Assembly: GCA_025362195.1 (NCBI GenBank)
Contig: JANYHV010000284.1
Span: forward strand, 1 to 32,352
DNA length: 32,352 bases
Source: Fimbriiglobus sp.
GTDB lineage: Bacteria > Planctomycetota > Planctomycetia > Gemmatales > Gemmataceae
Reading direction: 5' to 3'
The notes under the pieces are model-generated. The model was not told the origin of the DNA, ran no database searches, and saw only the letters and a program-made list of their open reading frames with translations. The position numbers and the translations under genes were made by a program. The first letter of the stretch is position 1, and every line of letters starts with the position of its first letter. Below are positions 14,819 to 23,990 of the stretch, piece after piece.

Positions 14819-17212
14819 TCACGCCAGCCCGAGCCAGCGGCGCAGGAACCACTCGGCCCCGAGGAGTGCGATTAACCCTGCCAGCAGCCAGTCGCGGCTC
14901 CACAGCGGGGTGCGGCGGACGGTCTGCGGGGCGTCGGCGACGGCCAGGTCGCGGAGGACGTCCGCCAGCGCGGCGGCGTCGGTGAACTCGCGGCCGCCGG
15001 TGGACCGGGCGAGGGCCGCGAGGAACTCCCGGTCCGGCAGGGGGTTCTGCTGCTCGTGCGGGTCGCTCAAGACCTGCACGTCGAGCGAGCAACTGTCGAT
15101 CTGCGTCGCCCCCTCGTAGGCGGTCAGTTCCACCTTGAACGCCTGGCCGGCCGACCCGCTCGCCAAGGCCTCGGCGAGCGGTAGTGCCAGGGCGTGGTCC
15201 TTCGACTTCGGGTCGAGGGTCAACTCGATCTCCTCGCCCCACCCGGCGAGCGCGCCGGACTCGCCGGGGGCGCGCGGCCGGCCGACCGGCCACTTGACCG
15301 GGCACGGCGGCAGGTCGGCCCCGTCGAGTTGGCGCGGCTCGAGCAGCGCGACGACCCGGTACCGGCCGGTGCGGTTGGCCGACTCGTCGAACGTTTGGGC
15401 CGCGAGCGCGACCGTCTCACCGGGGCGGTAGAAGCGCTTGTCGGAAGCCGCCACGAGCCGCCGCCGGCCGATGGCGGAGTCCTCGGTCAGCCAGTTGATC
15501 GCGTTCCGGGCGAACTTGGCGAAGTGCCGGCCGTCGCCGCCCTCGCCCCACTGTCGGGTGAACCCCGGGGACCACGCGGCCGAGAGCGGGGTGGCCAGCG
15601 CGAGCGTGCGGCCGCGGCCGTAAGCCCCGACCGCGAGCAACGGCGGCGTGCCGGTCCCGGCCACGGCTTTTTGCGACCCCAGGAGCGTGCCGGACTGCGG
15701 CTTGACGCGCACCCAGGCGTTGCGGCCCATCGACTCCGGGAGGGCTTTGAGGGCCGCGCGCGTGGCCCGCTCGTCCTCGAACAGCCGCCAGACGGGGTGC
15801 AGGTCGGCCCCCGTCGGCTCCACGACGGCCGGCGTCGGGTCCCAGTCGGGCGTGCCGAGGAATTCGATCGGCAGCATGCGCTCGACCGCGGTCCCGGCCC
15901 ACCCGCCCGACCCGAAAGATCGCGGTCCGCCCGCCATCAGTAGGCCGCCGCCGCGCTTGCCGATCCACTCCTCGACCCAGCCGAGGACTTCGTCGCTCAG
16001 GGCGGCGCGCGGCACGTTGGACAGCACGAGGGCGTCGTAGGCGAGCAGCTCGGCCGCCGACTGCGGGAAGCCCGGCGCGAGGTGGGAGGTCTCGCGGGTC
16101 AGCACCCGCCGGGGCACGCCCCCGGGGGGCACCTGGTAGACGGTACACTGCACGTCCGGGTCGGCGACGAGCGCGTCGCGGAACGGGGCGTAGGCCGCGT
16201 CGGCGTCGTCGCCCGGTTCGCCCGCGAGTTGCGCCGTCCGCGGCTCGACCGAGCCTTCGAGCAGGAGGACGCGGACCTTGGTGCGGTCGAGTTCGATCTC
16301 CAGCGGGAAGTCGTTGTTGGCCGGAGACAGGTCGCCGGGCAGCGGGGGAATGTGCAGCCGGAGTTTCTTCAAATCCGGCTCCGCGCGGAAGGCCACGGTC
16401 ACGGGTTGGACGCCGTCCCGGAGCGTAACCGGGAGCGCCGTCAGGGTGCGGCGGACCTTGCCCGCGTCGTCGAGGGCCTGGAGTTGCAAGTCGGCCCGCC
16501 GGCCGGCGAAGCCGAACGAGCGGAGGAAGACGTTGACCGTGATTTGCGACTGCTTGCGGGCCTTGGCCGGGGCGACGGCGGCGACGACGGCCACGTCGCC
16601 GCCCCCGGCCGCGCGGCCGACCGGTACGACGTGAACGGGGACGCGCGACCGCTTCCAGGTCGCCGCCACGTCGTCGAGCTTGTCCGGGTCGCGGACCCGC
16701 CCGTCGGAGACGACGACGACGGCCGCCGGGGCGTCGCGGCCGAGCCGGCCGGCGAGTTGCCGCAGCGCGGCCCCGAGCTGCGAGTCGGCGTCGTTCGGCG
16801 GGGCGAGTTCCCCGCCGGCGTCCGCGGAAACGAGTCGTTCGCCGAACCGGTACACCCGCACGTCGGCGTGGCCGCGTTGGAGTTCGAGGGCGGCGCGGAG
16901 CAGGGTCGTGCCCTCCTGCCAGCGCGACTCGGGGCTGCCCAACCGCATACTCTGTGACGCGTCGAGCAGGACGTGGACTTCGGGCCGGTGGACGCCGCCG
17001 GCCGTGACGGCGACGCGGACCGGGTTCAGCCCGATGGCGACGAGCGCGAGCACGGTCGCGCCCCGGATGACCCACAACGCCCCGTGCCGCGCGCGGGCTT
17101 GCGCCGGTCCGGCCCGCCGCCGCGCCCACGTCACGGCGACCACCGCGGCGGTCAGCCACGGCAGGACCGTGCGGGCCGCGTCGAGATCGAAAGTCGCGTC
17201 CGTCCAGGTCAT
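14819..17212 (-). CDS. Membrane protein with VWA and glutamine-amidotransferase-like domains
   Basis: 797 residues. Two N-terminal helices (~14-30, ~46-62), then a VWA-type domain with the MIDAS motif DASQS (~84-88) and a VVVVSDGRVRDPDKLDD stretch, then a central domain resembling class I glutamine amidotransferase-like proteins (EWIGKRGGGLLMAGGPRSFG, followed by a W-x-G-T-A-x-x-x-LLPIEFLGT-type region), and a C-terminal helix (DWLLAGLIALLGAEWFLRRW). Such proteins close the MoxR/DUF58/BatA clusters of planctomycetes; biochemical role unproven. The amidotransferase Cys is not evident, so catalysis is doubtful. The ATG at 17212 shares one base with the stop of the DUF4175-like gene (TGATG), indicating coupled translation. 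The 3' end is 134 nt from blaI. Confidence 0.85.
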   Translation of the reverse strand: MTWTDATFDLDAARTVLPWLTAAVVAVTWARRRAGPAQARARHGALWVIRGATVLALVAIGLNPVRVAVTAGGVHRPEVHVLLDASQSMRLGSPESRWQEGTTLLRAALELQRGHADVRVYRFGERLVSADAGGELAPPNDADSQLGAALRQLAGRLGRDAPAAVVVVSDGRVRDPDKLDDVAATWKRSRVPVHVVPVGRAAGGGDVAVVAAVAPAKARKQSQITVNVFLRSFGFAGRRADLQLQALDDAGKVRRTLTALPVTLRDGVQPVTVAFRAEPDLKKLRLHIPPLPGDLSPANNDFPLEIELDRTKVRVLLLEGSVEPRTAQLAGEPGDDADAAYAPFRDALVADPDVQCTVYQVPPGGVPRRVLTRETSHLAPGFPQSAAELLAYDALVLSNVPRAALSDEVLGWVEEWIGKRGGGLLMAGGPRSFGSGGWAGTAVERMLPIEFLGTPDWDPTPAVVEPTGADLHPVWRLFEDERATRAALKALPESMGRNAWVRVKPQSGTLLGSQKAVAGTGTPPLLAVGAYGRGRTLALATPLSAAWSPGFTRQWGEGGDGRHFAKFARNAINWLTEDSAIGRRRLVAASDKRFYRPGETVALAAQTFDESANRTGRYRVVALLEPRQLDGADLPPCPVKWPVGRPRAPGESGALAGWGEEIELTLDPKSKDHALALPLAEALASGSAGQAFKVELTAYEGATQIDSCSLDVQVLSDPHEQQNPLPDREFLAALARSTGGREFTDAAALADVLRDLAVADAPQTVRRTPLWSRDWLLAGLIALLGAEWFLRRWLGLA

Positions 17213-20200
17213 CACTTGGCCCCCCCGGCCGACAGCGAGCGGAGGTAGCGCTCGACGAGGTCCTTGTACTCCGGCGGCACGGCTTCGGTCCCGGCGGTGA
17301 AGCGGTCGCCGGCGACGAACTCTTGCAACTTCGCCACCAGCCGCGCGTGGGCGACGGCGACCCCCCGGCCGAACGCCTCGTTGCCGACCGCGACGGGGCC
17401 GGCCGTCAACCCGGCCCGGAGGTCGTCATCGACGACCGCGGCCAGGCCGGCCGCCTCCAGGCGCTCGACGAACTGTGCGCCCTGCTGGCGGAGCCGCCGC
17501 CAGTCGGCCGCGTCGTCGGCCGCCCCGGCCCGCTGCTCCAGGTCGTTCGCCTCGCGCTCCAGCCGGCCGACCTCTTCGAGCCGCGGGGCGACCGTCTCGC
17601 GGTACGCCTGGTCGAGCTTCTGGCCGAGCGCCGCGAACCGGTCGGCCAGGTCCTGCCGCCCGCCCTTGTCGGCCCCGGCTCCGGCTTTTTCGAGCCGGGC
17701 GATCGCGGCGGCCAGGTCTTCGGCCTTCAAAATCCCGCCGGCCTTGCGGGCCGCGTCGGCGTCCGCCTCGGCCCCGGACCCGGCCAGTTTCTCCAGTACG
17801 TCCTTCAACGACTTGGCCTGCTCGGCGGCGTTGCCCAGGCCCGGCAGCTTGCCGTCGGCCCCCTCGCCGGCCCCGGGGGGAGTCTTCATCGGGTCGGCCG
17901 GGGCCGCTAGCGCCGCGATGTCGTTGGCCAGGTCGCGGGCGGCGGCCAGTTGCTGCGCGGCTTCCGCGGCCGCCAGCGCGCCGACCTGCTTGGCCGCCGT
18001 GCGGAAGATTTCGCGGGCGCGGTCGACCTCCTTCCGGGCCGTCGGCCGGTCCCCCTGGCCCAGCGCGTCGGCGGCGGCGTTGGCGGCCTTCGCGGCGTCG
18101 GCGATCCGCGTCTTGGCCAAGCCCGTCAGCCCCTTGGCGGTGGCGGCGATCTTGTCGATGGCGGCGGCCCGGCCGGCGATGTCGTCCTGCCGCTCCTGGG
18201 CCGGGTCGTCGCCCTTCGCGGGCTTCTTCGGCTCCGGCGTGTCGCCCTCGGCCTTCAACGCGGGGGTCGTCCCCGGCCCGGCGATGGCCCCGGCGACCTC
18301 GTCCTCCTCGCCGGCGAGCTTGGCCAGTTCCTCGGCGATTTGCGGCAGGGTCTCGGCCTTCTCGTCCTGCCGGCGGAGTTTCTGCCGCTGCAGCCGGTCG
18401 AAGGCCTTCGCCTGCGCCCGGACGGCCCGCGTCTGCTTCGTGAGCGCCACCTGCGCCGTGTTCCGCGCCTCCATCAGGTAGCGCAGCGCGTCGCGCTCCT
18501 GGCCAACCGCCGTGGCGAACTTCGCCCCGTTCAGCGAGTCCACGGCCGACAGCATCGCCTCCTCCGCCTGGGCCAGGATGGCGGCCCCGTCCACGCCGAG
18601 GCCGACCAGAAAGTCGGCCAGGTCGCGCGTCTGGGTCGCCAGCTTGTTCTCGAACGCCGCCAGCTTCTCGACGGCGGCCAGGTCGAGCCGGACCTTCGAC
18701 CGGCTCTCGAGCCGCATCGTCTGGTTCAGGTTGAACCGCTGCCGGGCGATCACCTCGTCGAGGAAGATCAGCTCGCGGCGCGGGCCGCCGGCCGCCTCCT
18801 CGGGGGCGTCGAGCAACTTGAAGGTCCGCAGGAACGGCCGGATGTCGATGAAGCGCAGCTCCGTCGTCGCCCGGTGCGGCGCGTCGGGGAAGTTGTCCTC
18901 CGCGAAGGCGTAGTAGGCGACGCAGTCCTTCTGCGTGAGCACGAGCTGCTCGAGCATCAGCACCTGCTCGGCGACCGCCTCGCGCTGGTGCGGGTTCGCC
19001 ACGTCGTGCAGGATCAGCGTCCGCTCGACCTCGTTGTTCACCTGGAAGACGACGCCGACGCGGGCGACGCCGAAGTCGTCGCGGGCGCGGGCGCGGACCA
19101 CGATCTCGGCGAGCGTGTGGACTTCGAGGCCCTCGCCCGGCGCGTCGAACGAGACCGACGGCGGCTGGTCGGCGGCGACCCGGACGCGGTGCCGGTTGGC
19201 CGCCAGCGGCATCCCGTCGGCGTCGCGGGCCTCGACGGCGTACTCGACGTCGGCCGTCAGCGGCAGTTCGACCGAGACCGCGTTCAGGGTCACGGCCATC
19301 TCGAGGCGGCGCGGCGGGGCGGCCGGCGCGGCGGGGTCTTTGACCACCAGCGTCGCCGACACCGGCGGGCGGTCGAGTTCAAAGCGCAGGGTCGCCGCGC
19401 CGCCCTGGACGGCGGAGAAGCTGCCGGCGTCGTGGGTCGCGGGGGGCACGCCGGTGTAGGCCGGGGCGGTGACCGCGGCGCGAACGCTCAGGATTTTCAG
19501 CGCGTGCCGGACGACGACCGTCTGGACGGCGGACCGCTCCGGGCCGGCCGCGACGTAGAACTCGGTCGTCGATCGCAACTTCGACAGCCTGGCCGCGAAG
19601 CCCTCCTCGGTCGCCTCCATCGGCTCCCGGTTCCAGTCCGACGCCCCGACTTCGCGGGCGAACAGGACCACCTCGGGGCGGGCGCGGCCGGCCACCGTCG
19701 CGGCCACCTCCACGTCGGTGCCCTCGTCCACCGCGTCGGCGGACGCCGTGACCGCCAGGGCCGTGTACGGCTCGGACGCGAGCGCCACCCGGCCGACGGC
19801 GGTCCGCCACTCGGGGGCCTGCGCCGCGGTCACCGCCAACAGCGCGACGACGGCCGCGGCCGCGGCCCCGGTCATCAGCGCCGGCCGCACCGGCAGGGCG
19901 GCCCGGAGTGGCAGCGGCTTCGCCCGCTCGGCCGTCTCGACCTCGAGCGCCGCCGCCAGGCCGGGCGAGACGCCGTCGCGGGCCAGCTCGTCGGCGGCGC
20001 GGTGGCCGTGCTGCGTCGCGGTCCGTAGGCGCTGGCCGAGGCGGGGGAACATCGCCTCGAGTTCGGCCGCCACCCGCGACCGGTCCCAGGCCCGCGCCGG
20101 GCGGACGACCCAGCGCGCGGCGAGCGCCCCGACGGCGAGCGCCGACGCCGCGAGCAGGCCGGCGCGGACCGGCCGCGACAGCTCGAAGGCGTAGTCGGCG

Positions 20201-20337
20201 GCGGCGACGGCCGCCACCAGGCCCGCCCCGACGAGGACGGTCCAGGCCAGGCCGCGGCCGACGTGGACCGACCACGCCTGCCGGGCGACCCTGCGGAACC
20301 GCCGCCGGAACTCGGGCCGAATCTCGATCGTGGACAT
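17212..20337 (-). CDS. DUF4175-like large membrane protein with long coiled-coil/helical C-terminus
   Basis: 1041 residues from the ATG at 20337, which has GGAGGT six bases upstream. Two helices near 25-45 and 55-75 and a third (~150-170, TGAAAAAVVALLAVTAAQ) precede a beta-rich, Ig-like extracytoplasmic part (~175-480). From ~560 on it is highly helical and charged, rich in Ala, Lys, Glu and Asp (for example QRLRRQKLRRQDEKAE-like runs), consistent with coiled coils. This architecture is what DUF4175-family proteins show in the same cluster position. Role is likely scaffolding in a membrane complex. It follows the BatA-like gene after 13 nt and overlaps the next gene by one base. Family name is from architecture and context. 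Confidence 0.8.
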   Translation of the reverse strand: MSTIEIRPEFRRRFRRVARQAWSVHVGRGLAWTVLVGAGLVAAVAAADYAFELSRPVRAGLLAASALAVGALAARWVVRPARAWDRSRVAAELEAMFPRLGQRLRTATQHGHRAADELARDGVSPGLAAALEVETAERAKPLPLRAALPVRPALMTGAAAAAVVALLAVTAAQAPEWRTAVGRVALASEPYTALAVTASADAVDEGTDVEVAATVAGRARPEVVLFAREVGASDWNREPMEATEEGFAARLSKLRSTTEFYVAAGPERSAVQTVVVRHALKILSVRAAVTAPAYTGVPPATHDAGSFSAVQGGAATLRFELDRPPVSATLVVKDPAAPAAPPRRLEMAVTLNAVSVELPLTADVEYAVEARDADGMPLAANRHRVRVAADQPPSVSFDAPGEGLEVHTLAEIVVRARARDDFGVARVGVVFQVNNEVERTLILHDVANPHQREAVAEQVLMLEQLVLTQKDCVAYYAFAEDNFPDAPHRATTELRFIDIRPFLRTFKLLDAPEEAAGGPRRELIFLDEVIARQRFNLNQTMRLESRSKVRLDLAAVEKLAAFENKLATQTRDLADFLVGLGVDGAAILAQAEEAMLSAVDSLNGAKFATAVGQERDALRYLMEARNTAQVALTKQTRAVRAQAKAFDRLQRQKLRRQDEKAETLPQIAEELAKLAGEEDEVAGAIAGPGTTPALKAEGDTPEPKKPAKGDDPAQERQDDIAGRAAAIDKIAATAKGLTGLAKTRIADAAKAANAAADALGQGDRPTARKEVDRAREIFRTAAKQVGALAAAEAAQQLAAARDLANDIAALAAPADPMKTPPGAGEGADGKLPGLGNAAEQAKSLKDVLEKLAGSGAEADADAARKAGGILKAEDLAAAIARLEKAGAGADKGGRQDLADRFAALGQKLDQAYRETVAPRLEEVGRLEREANDLEQRAGAADDAADWRRLRQQGAQFVERLEAAGLAAVVDDDLRAGLTAGPVAVGNEAFGRGVAVAHARLVAKLQEFVAGDRFTAGTEAVPPEYKDLVERYLRSLSAGGAK

Positions 20338-20350
20338 GGGACGACCTCCG

Positions 20351-22309
20351 TTAAGCCACCGTGCGGTTCGCCAGGACACCTTCGACCAGCCAGCACACCA
20401 CCACGACCAGCCACAGCCAGGGCCACAGTTCCCCCGCCCGGAGTTCCGTGCCGTCGTCGAGCGCCGCCGTCGGCGTCACCGGCCCGGCGTCGTCCGCGGC
20501 CAGGGTCAGGCCGAGCCGGCGGGCGAACTCCTCGGGCGAGCACGCCTCCAGGTCCGACTCCGGGGCTTCGAGGTTGCGGACCTCCCAGACCTCGCCGACC
20601 CGCCTCACGCCCGGCACCTCCCCCGCCGCCGGCAGGTCCCGAATCGGCCCCGCCCCGGCCAGCCCCGCCGCCCCGCGCACGAGTTGGTGGACCAGCGGCA
20701 GGAAGAGCCGGCTGCGGCTCCAGTCGCCGTGCTCGCGGCCGACGGACGCGACGCACCACAGCACGCGCGGGCCCGCGCGCTCCAACAGCAGCGGCGTGCC
20801 GTCGCGGAACTTGGCGAGCACCTGCACCCCGGCGGCCGGCACCACGCGGGTACACGCCGAGAACGTCAGCCGGTGCAGGTCGCCGTGCTGCGGGTCGGCG
20901 AACGGGGCCAGCACCGGGTGGTCGCCCGCGAACTCGGCGACGCGGAACGGCACGTCGCGGGCGGCGTGGGTGCCGGTGACCTCGCCGACCGAGAGTCCGG
21001 CGGCGGCGTAGCTCGCAACGCTGGCCGGCCCGACGTTGCCCCCGCCGAAGACGACGGCCGCGCCGCCACGCTCCAGGAAGGCCCGCACCCGCACGGCGTC
21101 GGCCGCGCCGAACCCCGCGACGTTGGCCGCCACGAGCACGTCGACCTCGCGCAACTCCGGCAGCCGGGCGTCCGCCGCGTAGGGGAACACGCTGACCTGG
21201 AACGGGCCGTCGGGGTTCGCCTCGCCGGGGGCCGCCAGTCGCAGCGCCGCTTCGAGGAAGTACGCCTCGCCCAACACCGCCACGTCCCGCGCGGCCCCGT
21301 CGAGCAACAACAGTCGCGGCTTGGCGGTGGCGTACACGGCGACGTGCCGGGCGTCGTCGAAGGGCACCCCGTCGTTCCCGGCGACCGACACCGTCCCTTG
21401 CCACAGCCCGGCACTCAGCGGCGGCGTCTCGAAGCCGACCGTGGTCGAGGCACCGGGCGCGGCCGACGCGACCCCGGAGAGCGTGACGACCTTGCCGCCG
21501 TTGGCCAGCGTTAGCCGCACCGGGAGTTGGTCCAGCCGCTCCGGTCGCGCGTTCAGCACGGTCGCCTGGACCGTGGTCGGCTGGTCGGCCCGCACCATCA
21601 GGCTGACGGGGCGGACCTCGGTCACCGCGACGTTGCCGGTCGCGGCCGGGCCGGCGTCCCAGACGCGCACCGGCACGCCCTTGGGGAACGCGAACGCCTC
21701 CAGGGTGCCGAAGCCCGAGCGCTGCAAGTCGGTGAGGACGTGGACGGCCAGCGGGCCACTACCCCGCGCGGCGTCGCACCGCGCGGCGGCCCAGGTCAGC
21801 GCGGCGGCGAAGTCGGTGCCCCCGGTGAGGACCTCCGGGGCCTTCAGGTCGGCCAGTGACACCCGGCCGTCACCCGGCGAGCCGACCGGCTCCGCCTTCG
21901 TGTCGAACCAGGCGACCTCGACGCGCGACCGGGCCGGGGCACCGGCGACGACCTCGGGCAGCCGGCGCAGGGCCAGCTCCACCAGCCGCACGCCGTCGCG
22001 CTGGCGGCCCATGCTCGCCGACCGGTCGATGAGGACCACCGTCAGCCCGGTGTCCCCGTCGGTCGCCGGCGCGGCGCGGTACGGCCGGGCGAAGAGCAAC
22101 GCCAGCAGCGCGACGCAGCCGACGCGCAGGGCCAGCAGCGCCCAGCGCTTGAGCTTACGCCGGCGGGTGTCGTGGCGGACGGCGAGCTTCAGGAAGCGCA
22201 GCGTGCCCAGGTCCACCGGCCGGGAGCGCCGGCGGAAGATCAGGTGCGCCAGCACCGGCAGGGCCACCGCCGCCAGCGCCGCCAACATCGATGCCTGGAG
22301 GAAGCCCAT
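20351..22309 (-). CDS. BatA-type protein: aerotolerance N-terminal domain plus VWA domain
   Basis: 652 residues. The N-terminus is the BatA (aerotolerance regulator) membrane module: a helix at ~8-24 (MLAALAAVALPVLAHLIF), a basic loop with RRRSRPVDLGTLRFLK, and a second helix at ~57-74 ending in FARPYR. A VWA domain follows with the MIDAS motif DRSAS (~95-99). The C-terminal half includes a GATase-like/Ig-type segment (RAFLERGGAAVVFGGGNVG), and a final helix (LWPWLWLVVVVCWLVEGVL) near the end. VWA domains bind protein partners through a metal; with MoxR they form envelope or folding systems. It lies 12 nt after DUF58 and 13 nt before the DUF4175-like gene. Confidence 0.87.
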   Translation of the reverse strand: MGFLQASMLAALAAVALPVLAHLIFRRRSRPVDLGTLRFLKLAVRHDTRRRKLKRWALLALRVGCVALLALLFARPYRAAPATDGDTGLTVVLIDRSASMGRQRDGVRLVELALRRLPEVVAGAPARSRVEVAWFDTKAEPVGSPGDGRVSLADLKAPEVLTGGTDFAAALTWAAARCDAARGSGPLAVHVLTDLQRSGFGTLEAFAFPKGVPVRVWDAGPAATGNVAVTEVRPVSLMVRADQPTTVQATVLNARPERLDQLPVRLTLANGGKVVTLSGVASAAPGASTTVGFETPPLSAGLWQGTVSVAGNDGVPFDDARHVAVYATAKPRLLLLDGAARDVAVLGEAYFLEAALRLAAPGEANPDGPFQVSVFPYAADARLPELREVDVLVAANVAGFGAADAVRVRAFLERGGAAVVFGGGNVGPASVASYAAAGLSVGEVTGTHAARDVPFRVAEFAGDHPVLAPFADPQHGDLHRLTFSACTRVVPAAGVQVLAKFRDGTPLLLERAGPRVLWCVASVGREHGDWSRSRLFLPLVHQLVRGAAGLAGAGPIRDLPAAGEVPGVRRVGEVWEVRNLEAPESDLEACSPEEFARRLGLTLAADDAGPVTPTAALDDGTELRAGELWPWLWLVVVVCWLVEGVLANRTVA

Positions 22310-22321
22310 GACCGCCCTTCG

Positions 22322-23212
22322 TTAGTGCTGCGAGCGCCGCGCGAAGTAAGCCTGTAACGCGCCGTCCAGGGGGTCTTCCGTCGTCAGCTCGACCCGATCG
22401 ACGCCGCGCGTCAGGCACTCGCGGTCGAGTTCGGTCAGCCACTCCCGGACGGCGAGACGGTAGCCGTCGCGGACGCCCTCGCTGAGCGTCGTCACCGTCT
22501 CGCCGGTCTCGAGGTCGCGGAAGCGGACGTTGCCTTCGAGCGGCAGGTCGCGCTCCCACGGGTCGAGCACCTGGAACAGCACGACTTCGTGCCGCAGGAA
22601 CAGCAGGTGGTCGAGGCCGCCCATGAGGCGCGGGAGGTCGTCGAAGCAGTCCGAGATGACCGCCACGACGCCGCGCTGCTTGCACAGCTCGGCCGCCTCG
22701 TGGATGGCCCGGCCGGCGTCGGTCGTGGCCCGCGGGACCGCCGCCTGGATCAGCCCGAGGATTTCCGCCAACTGGTGGGCCGCGGCCCGCGGCGGCAGGC
22801 TCGCCAGCACGCGGTCGGCGAACAGCGTCACCCCCGCCGCGTCGTGCTGCCGGATCGCCAGGTGCGCCAAAGCGGCGGCCAGGGTCGCCGCGTAGTCGAG
22901 TTTGCTGCGGCCGAGGCTCGCGCACGCCATCGACCCGCTCACGTCGAGCAGGACGTACAAGTTGAGGTTGGTGTCGCCGTCGAACTCCTTGACGTAGAGC
23001 CGGTGCTGGCGGGCGTACAGCTTCCAGTTGATGTGCCGCGGGTCGTCGCCGGGCACGTACTCGTGGTGCGACGCGAACTCGACGCTGAAGCCGACGCGCG
23101 GGCTGCGGTGCAGGCCGTGCAGGAACCCCTCGACGACGGCGCGGGCGCGCAGCTCGACGCCGTCGAGGCGGGAGAAGAACGCGGGGTCGGCCAGTTCGCG
23201 CGTCGCGGTCAT
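22322..23212 (-). CDS. DUF58 domain protein, MoxR partner
   Basis: 296 residues. The DUF58 signature GDDPRHINWKLYAR is at ~55-68, and a VWA-type MIDAS motif DVSGSM at ~90-95, followed by a second metal-site region (VVAVISDCFDD, ~200). DUF58 proteins partner with MoxR ATPases, likely as adaptor or substrate-binding proteins at the membrane. It has no transmembrane helix. In most genomes moxR and DUF58 are adjacent; here they are separated by 907 bp holding a RAYT and REPs. The ATG at 23212 has only a weak upstream Shine-Dalgarno, unlike its neighbours, and the nearest REP hairpin ends only 37 bp from the start, which could affect expression. Confidence 0.92.
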   Translation of the reverse strand: MTATRELADPAFFSRLDGVELRARAVVEGFLHGLHRSPRVGFSVEFASHHEYVPGDDPRHINWKLYARQHRLYVKEFDGDTNLNLYVLLDVSGSMACASLGRSKLDYAATLAAALAHLAIRQHDAAGVTLFADRVLASLPPRAAAHQLAEILGLIQAAVPRATTDAGRAIHEAAELCKQRGVVAVISDCFDDLPRLMGGLDHLLFLRHEVVLFQVLDPWERDLPLEGNVRFRDLETGETVTTLSEGVRDGYRLAVREWLTELDRECLTRGVDRVELTTEDPLDGALQAYFARRSQH

Positions 23213-23248
23213 CGGCTGAGGTCTCGCCCTGGAGGCTGTGGGTCTTGA

Positions 23249-23320
23249 TCTTCTGTAGCTGGCCGCTGTGAGGCCGGTCTTTTCTTGGTCTTCTGTAGCC
23301 GGTCGCTTCGAGGCCGGTCT
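23249..23320 (+). repeat. Two tandem REP units (R1, R2)
   Basis: R1 at 23249-23280 and R2 at 23289-23320, same orientation, 40-nt period, both with GTAG headpiece and a bulged hairpin. R1 carries variant bases in the stem (CTGGCCGC in place of CCGGTCGC), with compensating pairing kept on the other side. Confidence 0.8.
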
Positions 23321-23334
23321 TGGGCTTTTCTTGG

Positions 23335-23434
23335 TCTTCTGTAGCCGGTCGCTTCGAGGCCGGTCGGACCCCCTAGGTCAGGGCCTCCCGTGTGGGGAAG
23401 TAAGACCGGCCTCAAAGCGACCGGCTACAGAAGA
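23335..23434. repeat. BIME-like unit A (two convergent REPs)
   Basis: REP R3 (plus, 23335-23365) and REP R4 (minus, 23403-23434) face each other around a 37-nt centre that contains CCCCCTAGGTCAGGG. This 96-bp unit is repeated inverted at 23991-24086. It sits 15 bp beyond the transposase stop. Confidence 0.85.
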
Positions 23435-23449
23435 CGAGACCGCTGCCGC

Positions 23450-23923
23450 TCACTCATATCGCAGGTCGTTCAATACGCCTTGCCATGGCCACTCCGCTGG
23501 CTCGGCTACCAGGCCGGCCCGCACGGGGTTTTCGCGCACGTACTCCCACTTCTGCTCGTAGCTCTCCGAGGATCGAATGACGTGGTCGTGGAATTCCCGC
23601 TGCCATAACGGTAATGCGTGCCCCAGTCTCTGGGCAACGTACTTGGCCGTCCACTCTTTCCACTGACCGACGAAGTACCCTAATGGCCGCTCCTCACGGG
23701 CATCGCCGACGAAGAAATGGACGTGGTCCGGCATCACCACGTAGCGGCCGACGGCCCACCCCGACAGCCGCAAGCAGTTGGCCCACACCTCCAGCGCGAT
23801 CGCGTGAAAGCCGTCGCTCCCCAAGCATCGGGCGCGACCGGCAGTACACGTTGTGACGAAGTACACCGCATGCGGCACATGCACCTCGTCGAGGCGTCGC
23901 AAATATTTGTGGCCTGGTGTCAT
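23450..23923 (-). CDS. REP-associated tyrosine transposase (RAYT, IS200/IS605-like Y1 family)
   Basis: 157 residues. Single-strand DNA nicking/joining enzyme of the HUH/Y1 class that acts on REP hairpins. The HUH motif is MPDHVHFF (His67 and His69); WQREFHDHVIR (~107-117) is a RAYT landmark, and Tyr128 in WEYVRENPVRAGLV is the likely nucleophile. The frame extends 22 codons upstream into the right-hand REP R5, so the ATG at 23923 was chosen; its Shine-Dalgarno is weak. Length is typical. The gene is intact, with REPs of the expected GTAG type on both sides, so it may still be active. RAYTs are usually single-copy domesticated genes rather than free transposons. Same strand as the operon it interrupts, so read-through transcription could express it. 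Confidence 0.9.
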   Translation of the reverse strand: MTPGHKYLRRLDEVHVPHAVYFVTTCTAGRARCLGSDGFHAIALEVWANCLRLSGWAVGRYVVMPDHVHFFVGDAREERPLGYFVGQWKEWTAKYVAQRLGHALPLWQREFHDHVIRSSESYEQKWEYVRENPVRAGLVAEPAEWPWQGVLNDLRYE

Positions 23924-23948
23924 CGCGTCCGCCGAGTCGGTGTATTTT

Positions 23949-23978
23949 TTCTGTAGCCAGTCGCTTCGAGGCCGGTCT
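23949..23978 (+). repeat. Single REP unit R5 at the transposase 5' side
   Basis: CTGTAGCCAGTCGCTTCGAG followed by GCCGGTCT; one change in the stem (CCAG for CCGG). It lies 26 bp upstream of the RAYT start, 12 bp before BIME-like unit B. Confidence 0.75.
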
Positions 23979-23990
23979 TGTCTTAGCAAT

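Noticed and set aside
17950-20028. 692-codon plus-strand ORF
   Set aside because: Antisense to the DUF4175-like gene; low-complexity translation with no motif.
23249-23365. Three direct repeats at 40-46 nt period, resembling a mini CRISPR
   Set aside because: The gaps between repeats are only 8-14 nt, two further copies are inverted, and there are no cas genes; they are REPs next to a RAYT.
23924-23989. N-terminal extension of the RAYT
   Set aside because: The extra codons lie in REP R5 and adjacent repeat DNA; RAYTs of normal length begin near the ATG at 23923.
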